Source: an uncultured Pseudoflavonifractor sp. (GTDB lineage Bacteria; Bacillota; Clostridia; Oscillospirales; Oscillospiraceae). From it: a stretch of 42,067 nucleotides of DNA. The DNA lies in contig NZ_CALXGI010000020.1 in NCBI RefSeq assembly GCF_944387805.1, forward strand, positions 1 through 42,067. Reading direction: 5' to 3'. Positions 31,936-39,856 of the stretch are shown here, piece after piece. The notes below the pieces were generated by a model. That model saw only the letters and a program-made list of their open reading frames with translations, ran no database searches and was not told the origin of the DNA. Positions within the stretch are counted from its first letter, which is position 1. Each line of letters opens with the position of its first letter. Made by a program: the position numbers and the translations under genes.

Positions 31936-32628
31936 TTAGTCGTTCCTACCCCAGTTTTCCGTCAGACGGGCGTACTGGTCCGCGTTGATGTGGACCTTGC
32001 CCCGGACGATGGAGAGATAGTCCCCGTCCTGGAGCTGCTGGAGGCAGCGGTCCACGGTCTTGGCGCTCATGATGAGCTCGCTGGACATGGTCTGACGGGT
32101 CTTGGTGACCACCGTCTCACGAGCGGCGGTGGGGGGCGTTATGGAGCAGTAGCGCAGCAGGTAGATGGCCACCTTGTCCAGGCTGGAGCGGAAGGCGGAC
32201 TTGCCCCGGTAATAGGAGCTGTCATAGGTCTTGCGGTTGCACAGGGCGGAGACCATCCGCAGGAAGGGCAGGTCGTTGTCCAGCCAGCGGGAAACCATGG
32301 CAGCGTCGCAGCGGATCATGTCGCAGTCGGTGTTGGCCATGACATTGGAGGCGTAGACCGGCATGTCGGCCAGCAGCTCCAGGTCGGAGAGCATGCTGGG
32401 GGCGTCCAGGGTGATGAAGCTGGACTTCTTGCCGTCCTCCGTCTCGCTGAAGGTGAGCAGCTCGCCCATGAGCAGGAACCAGGCGTACTTTACCGGCTCC
32501 TCCTGGCGCACCACCACCTGCCCGGCGGGGACCCGGACCAGAGTGCCGCTGTCCAGCAATACAGGGGGGACCTTGTTGAGAAATTCCGCGACTTTCTTGC
32601 TGCTCTCGCGATAGCTGGTGAGATCCAT
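31936..32628 (-). CDS. Crp/Fnr-family transcriptional regulator 1
   Basis: A 230-aa regulator. The cyclic-nucleotide-binding-like beta-roll (about 20-120) includes LVRVPAGQVVVRQEEPVKYAWFLLMGELL. It lacks the Arg-Ser pair of cAMP-binding CRP and a four-Cys Fe-S motif of FNR, so the effector is unknown. A dimerisation helix (about 125-155) is followed by a winged HTH (about 165-220) with TRQTMSSELIMSAKTVDRCLQQLQDGDYLSIVRGKVHI. It is a paralogue of the gene at 34897-35589 (same length, similar throughout). The ATG is preceded by GGAGGCGGCAACC. It has its own promoter and terminator. Confidence 0.88.
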   Translation of the reverse strand: MDLTSYRESSKKVAEFLNKVPPVLLDSGTLVRVPAGQVVVRQEEPVKYAWFLLMGELLTFSETEDGKKSSFITLDAPSMLSDLELLADMPVYASNVMANTDCDMIRCDAAMVSRWLDNDLPFLRMVSALCNRKTYDSSYYRGKSAFRSSLDKVAIYLLRYCSITPPTAARETVVTKTRQTMSSELIMSAKTVDRCLQQLQDGDYLSIVRGKVHINADQYARLTENWGRND

Positions 32629-32672
32629 GGTTGCCGCCTCCAGAAATGTGAAGTCAATGTGTCTTGCTCTCT

Positions 32673-32701
32673 ATTTTACATAAGTACAGGGGAAAAAGCA
32701 A
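32673..32701 (-). promoter_or_regulatory. Promoter of Crp/Fnr regulator 1
   Basis: On the minus strand TTGCTT (32701-32696), 17-bp spacer, TAAAAT (32678-32673). Just upstream, AATTGG occurs twice with an 8-bp period (32707-32720), a possible activator or repressor contact. Confidence 0.65.
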
Positions 32702-32763
32702 TATAAAATTGGACAATTGGCTAAAATAGGAAGCGGAAGAACAAGCGAAAGATATAGAGAGAA

Positions 32764-32797
32764 AGGGCCGTGCTTACAGCACGGCCCTTTCCAAGTC
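32764..32797 (-). terminator. Terminator of the esterase gene
   Basis: A 14-bp perfect stem GAAAGGGCCGTGCT / AGCACGGCCCTTTC with a 3-nt loop. On the minus strand it is followed by TCTCTATATC, a weak T-run. Confidence 0.7.
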
Positions 32798-32808
32798 AGG
32801 AAAAGTGG

Positions 32809-34821
32809 TTATTGGGCCAGGAACAATGCCAGCCGCTGGAGCATAACGGCGGCTTCGGATCGGCTGGCGGTTTCGTTAACAGCGAGCGTACCGTCAGAAC
32901 GGCCATTTATTATTCCAGCGCCAACTGCCCACTGAAGTGCAGCGGGAGCACCAGCTCCATCGGAGAAGGAACTCAGATCGGCAGAGACAGTACGATTACC
33001 ATCCATAAGAGCCATGAAATCATAGAGAGCCTGGGCAATCTGGCCGCGGGTGAGAGCGACAGAACCTGTGGGTAGAGCGTTCGAAGAAGCCCAACTAGTA
33101 GCGCTTTCTGCGGCAGGAGTACCAGCGAGAGCGTATAGGGCATTGGCCAGCATATCACCGGTAAAGCTACCGGCAGGATCAAAACCGCCATTAGAGGCAG
33201 TCATAAGACCGTTGGCATAGGCGTGGGCGGCAGCGTCCTCATACCAGGAGCCTGCGGCCACGTCAGTCCAGGGCGTGGGATGGTACACAGAGGTGCCGTC
33301 CTCTGCACGGCTGAACTGGGTGAAGAACTTCCAGATGCGCTCGGCAGAGGGAAGGTAAGCACTATGACCCAGCTTGGAGATCGAGGAGAGAAGAGTAGAG
33401 GGCACGCCGTCGCGGTCAAGCATCTCGTGGATGGACCAGATACCTGCGTCGCCGTGGTAGGCAGGGGCGCGGTTATAGGTATAGGTGCGGTCAAAGGTGG
33501 TGCCGAAGTAGTACTCCAGGCTCTCGTCATATATGCCGCTGTAAGTAAAGCCGTTCGTTTCTGCCAGCAAGGAGATGAAATCCACGGCGTAGGGGGTATC
33601 CTTGGGGAAGATGATGTGGAACTCTCCCTCACCGCCGATCCAGAAGGTGGGAATTTCCTGAGCAGGAACATCATAGGAAAAAGACTCTCGTCCCATATTG
33701 GGGATGGCCTCAGTGGGAGCAATGGCGGCAAAACGTTCGGTGTGCTCAAAACCGAGGGAGATAGTTTTCATTCCACCCATGGAGTAGCCGGTGGAGTAGA
33801 CGCGGCTGGCGTCAATGGGATAGGTCTCAATGAGCTGATCCAGCAACTCTAACAGGTCAGCATTTGTCTGATTTCCGTTGACAGCCACAGTAAAAAAGCC
33901 GTACTGGTCACCCACAACGGGCCAGTCCATCAGATGGATATAGCCGTCAGGGTGCTGATTAGCCCCATGAAAGACAAAAACCAGGGGATACTTCCCGGAG
34001 GCAGCGGTGAGATCAATGGAGTCAGGCAGATAGATGCAGTACTCAAAGGAGACGCCGCTGGAGGCGGTAAAGCGCGTGACCCGCTCCTCAATACCGTAAT
34101 CAGAATAGACTGAGTATTCGCCCACATAGGACACGCCGTCCATCATGCTCAGCCGGTTGGTGCGGCGAAGCGACGCCCAAGCGTTGAGGTTATCATCGCG
34201 GGAAAATTCGTCGGCATAGTGGAAGCCGGCGCCAAAGCCGTCCACCAGGTTGTCCCACTGGGCTACCCAGTATGTGGCGTCAGGTGTATCCAAATACTCT
34301 TTAACAAAGGCCTGGGCGCTGCCCTCGGCAAAGGTATAGAGGCGGAAGCGCCCGGCAAAGAGACGGCCGTCCTCTCCAATTCCGGTGTCGTAGGTGCCCT
34401 GCTGCTCCAGCTCATAGGTATAATCGTCGGTAATATTGGTGGCGAGGGTCTGCATCAGGGCATAATCGTCAGCCGTCCAGTTTTTCCCGTTGGAGGGGCT
34501 GACAAATACGATGTGGCCGTTTTCGTCGGCTGCCATCTGATCAAAGCCGCCGCGGGTCAGCGCTTCGTTGGCGGTGTCCTGTGTCCAGGCTTTATCGCCC
34601 AGGACAAAAATGACCGGCGTACTGTTTCCGCGGAACTTAAAGCCGTCGGGGATGTAGTGATAGTAGGTCGCCGTATTGGCTGGGGCGCTCTCGCTGCCCT
34701 TGACAACTGGCCAGGCAACCGTCTGCACCGTGACAGACGGACTGCTGTCAGCGGCCAGCGCCGGGAGACTGACAGAAAGCAACAGGGTCAGTACGAGCAT
34801 TAAACTGAGTGCTTTTTTCAT
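32809..34821 (-). CDS. Secreted SLH-domain esterase with two alpha/beta-hydrolase-like modules
   Basis: A 670-aa exported protein. The signal peptide is 1-23 (KKALSLMLVLTLLLSVSLPALA). Residues 250-500 are a poly(3-hydroxybutyrate) depolymerase/feruloyl-esterase-like hydrolase: oxyanion strand LVFVFHGANQHPDGY, nucleophile S347 in STGYSMGGMK, and likely His H486 in KLGHSAYL. Residues 50-200 resemble a degenerate second hydrolase module (PVIFVLGDKAW, then FAEGSAQAF at the nucleophile position). The last ~155 residues hold three SLH repeats (PWTDVAAGSWYEDAAAHAYA, then FDPAGSFTGDMLANALYAL, and WAVGAGIINGRSDGTLAVNE), which anchor proteins to cell-wall polymers. Substrate is unknown. The surrounding DNA is AT-richer than the rest. 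The ATG follows GGGAGGATCCAC. Confidence 0.87.
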   Translation of the reverse strand: MKKALSLMLVLTLLLSVSLPALAADSSPSVTVQTVAWPVVKGSESAPANTATYYHYIPDGFKFRGNSTPVIFVLGDKAWTQDTANEALTRGGFDQMAADENGHIVFVSPSNGKNWTADDYALMQTLATNITDDYTYELEQQGTYDTGIGEDGRLFAGRFRLYTFAEGSAQAFVKEYLDTPDATYWVAQWDNLVDGFGAGFHYADEFSRDDNLNAWASLRRTNRLSMMDGVSYVGEYSVYSDYGIEERVTRFTASSGVSFEYCIYLPDSIDLTAASGKYPLVFVFHGANQHPDGYIHLMDWPVVGDQYGFFTVAVNGNQTNADLLELLDQLIETYPIDASRVYSTGYSMGGMKTISLGFEHTERFAAIAPTEAIPNMGRESFSYDVPAQEIPTFWIGGEGEFHIIFPKDTPYAVDFISLLAETNGFTYSGIYDESLEYYFGTTFDRTYTYNRAPAYHGDAGIWSIHEMLDRDGVPSTLLSSISKLGHSAYLPSAERIWKFFTQFSRAEDGTSVYHPTPWTDVAAGSWYEDAAAHAYANGLMTASNGGFDPAGSFTGDMLANALYALAGTPAAESATSWASSNALPTGSVALTRGQIAQALYDFMALMDGNRTVSADLSSFSDGAGAPAALQWAVGAGIINGRSDGTLAVNETASRSEAAVMLQRLALFLAQ

Positions 34822-34896
34822 GTGGATCCTCCCTTGTTTCTTAGTATATCATTTCGGATTGTCGGTCCGTAATGACCTGTTTAAGCGGCAGACAAA

Positions 34897-35589
34897 CTAA
34901 AGTTCCGGCAAAAAGTTGGAGAGAAGACGCTGATACTGGTCATAGCTAATGTGAATCTTGCCGTGGACGATGGAGAGATAATCCAGCTCCCGGAGGCGGA
35001 TAATGCAGCGGTCCAGGGTCTTTTGACTAACCATGACCTCGCTGGCAATGAGCGCACGGGTGCGCTGAATGACAGTGTCCTGCTGAGGAGACGGAGCCCT
35101 GGCGGAGCAATACTGGAGAAGAAAGAGAGCAGTCTTATCTATACTGGAGCGGCAAGCAGAAGTGCCGCGCATATGGGAGAGAGCATAATTTTTCTTTGCT
35201 GTGATGGAGGTAACCAACCACAAAAATGAAATATCCTGGTGAAGTGTGGAGACAAAAAGGTCCAGCGGAATAGAGAGAGCCCAGCAGTCTGTGGCGGCGG
35301 CTACATTGGCAACATAAGTCTTTTCCCCTGCAAGAATCTCCAGATCTGAGATAATGGTGGGCGCGTTCATGGTCAGCAAAGTAGAGAATTTGCCATCTAT
35401 GGTCTCGTTACAAGCCAAAAGCTCACCGCTTAGGGTGATATATACATGTTCCACAGGGTCATCACGCTTCACAAGGGTGTGCCCTAAGGGAAAATAAATT
35501 AAATTGGACTGGGAGAGAAGCGCAGGGGGAAGCTCATTGAGAAAAGAGGAAATGGAAGGGAAACGAATGGTCAGCGATGCAATATCCAT
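34897..35589 (-). CDS. Crp/Fnr-family transcriptional regulator 2
   Basis: A 230-aa paralogue of regulator 1. The beta-roll carries LIYFPLGHTLVKRDDPVEHVYITLSGELL, the sensor end LEILAGEKTYVANVAAATDC matches LELLADMPVYASNVMANTDC of regulator 1, and the HTH reads TRALIASEVMVSQKTLDRCIIRLRELDYLSIVHGKIHI. No cAMP- or Fe-S-binding signature is visible, so the ligand is unknown. It is directly upstream of the SLH esterase, a plausible target. The start is the ATG at 35589 after AGAGGA; an ATG 54 nt upstream lies in an AT-rich leader. Codon choice looks less GC-rich than in neighbouring genes. Confidence 0.88.
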   Translation of the reverse strand: MDIASLTIRFPSISSFLNELPPALLSQSNLIYFPLGHTLVKRDDPVEHVYITLSGELLACNETIDGKFSTLLTMNAPTIISDLEILAGEKTYVANVAAATDCWALSIPLDLFVSTLHQDISFLWLVTSITAKKNYALSHMRGTSACRSSIDKTALFLLQYCSARAPSPQQDTVIQRTRALIASEVMVSQKTLDRCIIRLRELDYLSIVHGKIHISYDQYQRLLSNFLPEL

Positions 35590-35640
35590 AAAAAGGCTTC
35601 CTCTAAAGAAAAATAAGTCTAAGAAATAGAAGAGTAATAT

Positions 35641-35671
35641 CATCTTTTTTATCTATTATACATAAAAGATG
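35641..35671. promoter_or_regulatory. Palindrome over the -10 of Crp/Fnr regulator 2
   Basis: CATCTTTT - 15 bp - AAAAGATG is a perfect 8-bp inverted repeat centred on TATAAT (minus strand, 35660-35655). It is an obvious candidate for autoregulation. No good -35 is seen at 16-18 bp; TTGACG lies 22 bp away. Confidence 0.5.
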
Positions 35672-35710
35672 AAAAAAGAAAACGTCAAATGACTATTTTT
35701 GAAAATACGA

Positions 35711-35747
35711 TAGAAAAATCAGAGCCGTCAAGCGACGGCTCTGATTT
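35711..35747 (-). terminator. Terminator of the hydrogenase operon
   Basis: A 14-bp perfect stem (AAATCAGAGCCGTC and complement) with an AAGC loop, followed on the minus strand by TTCTATCG after GATTTTT; 28 nt past the hndD stop. Confidence 0.9.
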
Positions 35748-35774
35748 AAGCTCGCATCTGAAAAGTGTAGTATA

Positions 35775-37529
35775 TCACTCAGTCCGGTACCGTTTCTGGG
35801 GGATATAGGTGGTGTGAAGCAGCTCGTGGGCCCGGTGCCCGCCGGGCTCGCCCAGGTACTCCTTGTACACCTGCTGGAGCACCGGATTCTCATGGCTGCG
35901 GCGGTAGGTCATGCCGGCATCCTGGGTGTAGAGGGCCTTGGCCCGGAGGGAGCGGATGTCAGTCCAGTTGCGCACGTCGGCGTGCTGAATGGGCTGGCCG
36001 CCGCCGTTGATGCAGCCGCCGGGACAGGCCATAATCTCGATAAAGTCGTACTGCATCTGGCCGGATTTGACCCCGTCCAGCACCTTCTTGGCGTTGGCCA
36101 GGCCGGAGACCGCGCACACCCGGACAGTCTTGCCGGGCAGGTCGTAGCTGGCCTCCTTGATGCCGGCCATACCACGGACCTCCGTGAAGTCCAGGGGCTT
36201 CATTTCGCCCTTGGTGACAATCTCCACCACGGTGCGCAGGGCCGCCTCCATCACGCCGCCGGAGGCGCCGAAGATGGTGGCCGCGCCGGTAGACACGCCC
36301 AGCATCTCGTCAAACTGGCCGTCAGGCAGGTTCTGGAACAGCAGGCCGGCCCGGGTGATCATCCGGCCCAGCTCCCGGGTAGTGAGGGAGATGTCCACAG
36401 GCAGCCAGCCGTGCTGGCGCATCTCCTCCCGCCGTACTTCGTACTTCTTGGCGGTGCAGGGCATGACGGACACCACCACAATGTCCAGGGGGTTGATGCC
36501 CATCTTCTCGGCGTAGTAGGTCTTGACCAGAGAGCCGAACATCTGCTGCGGGGACTTGCAGGTGGACAGGTTGGGAATCATCTCGGGGTAGTGCTGCTCG
36601 CAGAACCGGATCCATCCGGGGGAGCAGGAGGTGATGAGGGGCAGAGTTCCCCCCTCCTGGAGGCGGTGGAGGAACTCGGTGCCCTCCTCCATGATGGTGA
36701 AGTCGGCGGCGTTGTCCACGTCAAATACCTTGTCAAAGCCCAGACGGCGCAGGGCGGTGACCATCTTGCCCTCCACATTGGTGCCGATAGGCATGCCGAA
36801 GCACTCGCCCAGGGTCACCCGGATGGAGGGAGCGGGGCCCACCACCACGTGCTTGGTGGGGTCGTTGAGGGCGGCCCACACCTTGGCGGTGTCGTCCTTC
36901 TCCTGGAGGGCGCCGGTGGGGCAGGCCACGATGCACTGGCCGCAGGACACGCAGTCCACCTCGTTCAGGTCCCGGTCAAAGGCGCAGCCCACGTGGGTGG
37001 CAAAGCCCCGGTCGTTGCAGCCGATGACGCCCACCTCCTGACTCTTGCGGCACACGGCGGTGCACCGGCGGCACAGGACGCACTTGGAGTTGTCCCGGAC
37101 CAGATGGGGCGCGGAGTCCTCAATCTGGGGGGGCAGGTTGTCGGCGGCGTACCGCACGGCGTCGATGCCCAGGTCCCGGGCCAGATCCTGCAGCTCGCAG
37201 CGGCCGCTGCGGGAGCAGGTGAGGCAGTCCATCCGGTGGTTGGACAGAATCAGCTCCAGGGTGAGCTGGCGGGAGTGGCGGACCTTCTCGGTGTTGGTAA
37301 AGACCTCCATCCCCTCGCTGACCGGGTACACGCAGGAGGCCACCAGGCTCTTGGCGCCCTTGACCTCCACCACGCAGATACGGCAGGCGCCAATCTCATT
37401 GATGTCCTTGAGGAAGCACAGGGAGGGAATTCTGATGCCTGCGTTCCGGGCCGCCTCCAGCACGGAGGTGCCGGCGGGCACAGAGACCGGGATATTGTCG
37501 ATTTTCAGATTGACCATTTTCTGTTCCAT
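35775..37529 (-). CDS. hndD: [FeFe] hydrogenase catalytic subunit of a multimeric NAD(P)-linked enzyme
   Basis: A 584-aa group A [FeFe] hydrogenase. In order: a [2Fe-2S] ferredoxin-like domain (C38, C49, C52, C66), a His-Cys cluster region (H98, C102, C105, C111), two [4Fe-4S] clusters (C150, C153, C156, C160; C193, C196, C199, C203), then the H-domain. H-cluster motifs are TSCSPGW (L1, 301-307), MPCTAKKYE (L2, C358) and MACPGGCINGGGQP (L3, C502 and C506), plus a small-subunit-like C-terminus RAHELLHTTY. L1 has Ser where TSCCPGW is canonical. The last gene of the hnd operon, 15 nt after hndC. The complex likely couples H2 formation to NADH and reduced ferredoxin. Cofactor preference is not decidable here. 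Confidence 0.95.
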   Translation of the reverse strand: MEQKMVNLKIDNIPVSVPAGTSVLEAARNAGIRIPSLCFLKDINEIGACRICVVEVKGAKSLVASCVYPVSEGMEVFTNTEKVRHSRQLTLELILSNHRMDCLTCSRSGRCELQDLARDLGIDAVRYAADNLPPQIEDSAPHLVRDNSKCVLCRRCTAVCRKSQEVGVIGCNDRGFATHVGCAFDRDLNEVDCVSCGQCIVACPTGALQEKDDTAKVWAALNDPTKHVVVGPAPSIRVTLGECFGMPIGTNVEGKMVTALRRLGFDKVFDVDNAADFTIMEEGTEFLHRLQEGGTLPLITSCSPGWIRFCEQHYPEMIPNLSTCKSPQQMFGSLVKTYYAEKMGINPLDIVVVSVMPCTAKKYEVRREEMRQHGWLPVDISLTTRELGRMITRAGLLFQNLPDGQFDEMLGVSTGAATIFGASGGVMEAALRTVVEIVTKGEMKPLDFTEVRGMAGIKEASYDLPGKTVRVCAVSGLANAKKVLDGVKSGQMQYDFIEIMACPGGCINGGGQPIQHADVRNWTDIRSLRAKALYTQDAGMTYRRSHENPVLQQVYKEYLGEPGGHRAHELLHTTYIPQKRYRTE

Positions 37530-37544
37530 CTTCTTTCCCCTCCT

Positions 37545-39347
37545 TTAGCCCTTGAGAATGGCGCTGAAGCGGCAGTTATCCATACAGACGCCGCACTTGA
37601 TGCACTTGCTCTGGTCGATGACATGGGGCGCGCGGACCGCGCCGGAGATGGCGCCTGCCGGGCAGTTCTTGGCGCAGAGGGTGCAGCCCTTGCACTTGGC
37701 GGGGTCGATGGTATAGCGCAGCAGGTTCTTGCATACGCCGGCGGGGCAGCGCTTCTCCACCACGTGGGCCACATACTCATCCCGGAAGTGCTTCAGGGTG
37801 GACAGCACCGGGTTGGGTGCGGTCTGGCCCAGGCCGCACAGGGCGCTGGACTTCAGGTGGTAGCACAGCTCCTCGATGGTGTCCAGGTCCTCCAGGGTGC
37901 CCTCGCCCTCGGTGATCTTGGTCAGCAGGCCCAGCAGACGCTTGGTGCCGATGCGGCACACTGAGCACTTGCCGCAGCTCTCGTCCACGATGAACTCCAG
38001 GAAGAACTTGGCGATGTCCACCATGCAGTTGTCCTCATCCATGACGATGAGGCCGCCAGAGCCCATCATGGAGCCGATGGCGCCCAGGGAGTCGTAGTCC
38101 ATGGGGGTGTCGATGAGGCTGGCGGGGATGCAGCCGCCGGAGGGGCCGCCGGTCTGGGCGGCCTTGAACTTCTTGCCGTTGGGGCAGCCGCCGCCGATGT
38201 CCTCGATGACGGTGCGCAGGGGGGTACCCATGGGGATCTCCACCAGGCCGGTGTTGGTGATCTTGCCGCCCAGGGCAAAGACCTTGGTGCCGGTGGACTT
38301 GGGGGTGCCGATGGCGGCGAACTTGTCGGCGCCGTTGTTGAGAATCCAGGTGATGTTGGCGTAGGTCTCCACGTTGTTGAGCAGGGTGGGACGCTCAAAG
38401 AGACCCTTGTTGGCGGGGAAGGGAGGACGGGGATGGGGCTCGCCACGCTTGCCCTCGATGGAGGTCATAAGGGCGGTTTCCTCGCCGCAGACGAAGGCGC
38501 CCGCGCCCAAGCGCAGCTCCAGATTGAAGGAGAAACCGGAATCAAAGATGTTGTCGCCCAGCAGGCCGTAGTCCTTGGCCTGCTTGATGGCGATCTCCAG
38601 ACGCTTGACGGCGATGGGGTACTCGGCGCGGACGTAGATGTAGCCCTGCTGAGCGCCGATGCAGTAGCCGGCAATGGCCATGGCCTCAATGACGCTGTGG
38701 GGGTCGCCCTCCAGCACGGAGCGGTCCATGAAGGCGCCGGGGTCGCCCTCGTCGGCGTTGCAGCAGACGAACTTCACCCCGTCGGGGGAGACGGCGTCAT
38801 GGGTGAACTGCCACTTCCGGCCCGTGGGGAAGCCGGCGCCGCCCCGGCCCCGGAGGCCGGAGGCCAGAATCTCGTCGATGATCTGCTGGGGCGGGATCTT
38901 CTCGGTGAGGATGCGGCCCAGGGCGGCGTATCCGTCCACACCGATGTACTCGTCGATATCCTCGGGGTTGATAACGCCGCAGTTGCGCAGGGCGATGCGC
39001 AGCTGGTGCTTGTAGAAGGTGGTCTCGGACAGGCTGGTGGCGGTGCCGCCCTCGTCGCTCTCCATGTGGAGCAGCCGCTGGACGATACGGCCCTTGACGA
39101 TGTGCTCGGAGACAATCTCGGGCACGTCAGCCGGGGTGACCTTGGTGTAGCAGGCGCCCTCGGGGTAGATCATGACGATGGGGCCCATGGCGCACAGGCC
39201 GAAGCAGCCGGTCTTGACCACCTGGGCCTCCTTGGCCATGCCCTGGGCCTCCAGCTCGCGCTCAAAGGCCTCAATGATCTTCAGGCTGTTGGAGGAGGTG
39301 CAGCCGGTGCCGGTACAGACCAGGATGTGGGATCGAACCAGATTCAT
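37545..39347 (-). CDS. hndC: NuoF-like flavoprotein subunit of the hydrogenase
   Basis: A 600-aa subunit. Residues 1-90 are a thioredoxin-like [2Fe-2S] domain (C11, C16, C48, C52). The NuoF core follows, with the FMN/NADH-binding GLRGRGGAGFPTGRKW (164-179), NADEGDPGAFMDR, GAGAYVCGEE-like GAGAFVCGEETAL, and the N3-type [4Fe-4S] ligands C458, C461, C464, C504. The C-terminal 2x[4Fe-4S] ferredoxin domain has CKGCTLCAKNCP (552-562) and CIKCGVCMDNC (582-592). This is the site where NAD(P)H meets the iron-sulfur chain and, in bifurcating relatives, where electrons are thought to split. It lies between hndB (15 nt) and hndD (15 nt). Confidence 0.95.
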   Translation of the reverse strand: MNLVRSHILVCTGTGCTSSNSLKIIEAFERELEAQGMAKEAQVVKTGCFGLCAMGPIVMIYPEGACYTKVTPADVPEIVSEHIVKGRIVQRLLHMESDEGGTATSLSETTFYKHQLRIALRNCGVINPEDIDEYIGVDGYAALGRILTEKIPPQQIIDEILASGLRGRGGAGFPTGRKWQFTHDAVSPDGVKFVCCNADEGDPGAFMDRSVLEGDPHSVIEAMAIAGYCIGAQQGYIYVRAEYPIAVKRLEIAIKQAKDYGLLGDNIFDSGFSFNLELRLGAGAFVCGEETALMTSIEGKRGEPHPRPPFPANKGLFERPTLLNNVETYANITWILNNGADKFAAIGTPKSTGTKVFALGGKITNTGLVEIPMGTPLRTVIEDIGGGCPNGKKFKAAQTGGPSGGCIPASLIDTPMDYDSLGAIGSMMGSGGLIVMDEDNCMVDIAKFFLEFIVDESCGKCSVCRIGTKRLLGLLTKITEGEGTLEDLDTIEELCYHLKSSALCGLGQTAPNPVLSTLKHFRDEYVAHVVEKRCPAGVCKNLLRYTIDPAKCKGCTLCAKNCPAGAISGAVRAPHVIDQSKCIKCGVCMDNCRFSAILKG

Positions 39348-39362
39348 GCCGCATACCCTCCT

Positions 39363-39746
39363 TTATTCCGCCGCGCCGATGGTGTACTCGGTCACCACCT
39401 GGCGGTTGACCAGATGGTCGGCCACAATCCTGGGCACCATCTCGGGCTTGAGTTTGACATAGGTGACCTTCTCCTCGCCGGGGACGTATACCTCGGCGAT
39501 GGGCTCCAGCCGGCACACGCCGATGCAGCCGGTCTGGGTGACGGTGACGTCTTTCAGATTTCGCTTGTTGACCTCCTCCAGGAAGGCCTCCAGGACGGGA
39601 CGGGCGCCGGCGGCGATGCCGCAGGTGGCCATGCCCACCACCACGCGGATGGTATTCTCATCGGACTCACGCAGACCGACCTGCTTCTGCATGCGGTCCC
39701 GGATGGCCTTCAGTTCTTCCAGGCTTTTCACAAATTCATCCCCCAT
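39363..39746 (-). CDS. hndB: Thioredoxin-like ferredoxin subunit HndB
   Basis: A 127-aa small subunit with a thioredoxin-like [2Fe-2S] fold: VVVGMATCGIAAGARPVLEAF and VTQTGCIGVCRLEPIAEVYVPG. Only C42, C74 and C78 are seen where the family usually shows four Cys ligands; the first pair reads C-G-I-A-A-G, as in other HndB proteins by my recollection. It sits 15 nt upstream of hndC and is part of the hydrogenase complex. Start is uncertain: ATG at 39746 has no ribosome site, while GTG at 39731 is preceded by GGGGGAT and would give 122 aa. The 110-bp gap to the kinase-like gene holds only GC-rich sequence. Confidence 0.88.
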   Translation of the reverse strand: MGDEFVKSLEELKAIRDRMQKQVGLRESDENTIRVVVGMATCGIAAGARPVLEAFLEEVNKRNLKDVTVTQTGCIGVCRLEPIAEVYVPGEEKVTYVKLKPEMVPRIVADHLVNRQVVTEYTIGAAE

Positions 39747-39856
39747 TCAAACAAGTTGGCTTCCGCCCGGACGGAGCGCGCCCCGCCGGGCTGCCGCCGG
39801 CACGGGGAGACCCCGCCGCGGTCCTGTCAGCGGGATGGAAACATCCCGCGCCGTGA

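Noticed and set aside
35814..37964. 716-aa plus-strand ORF opposite hndD/hndC
   Set aside because: The minus strand encodes clear hydrogenase subunits with every cluster motif; the plus frame is an antisense artefact crossing a gene border.
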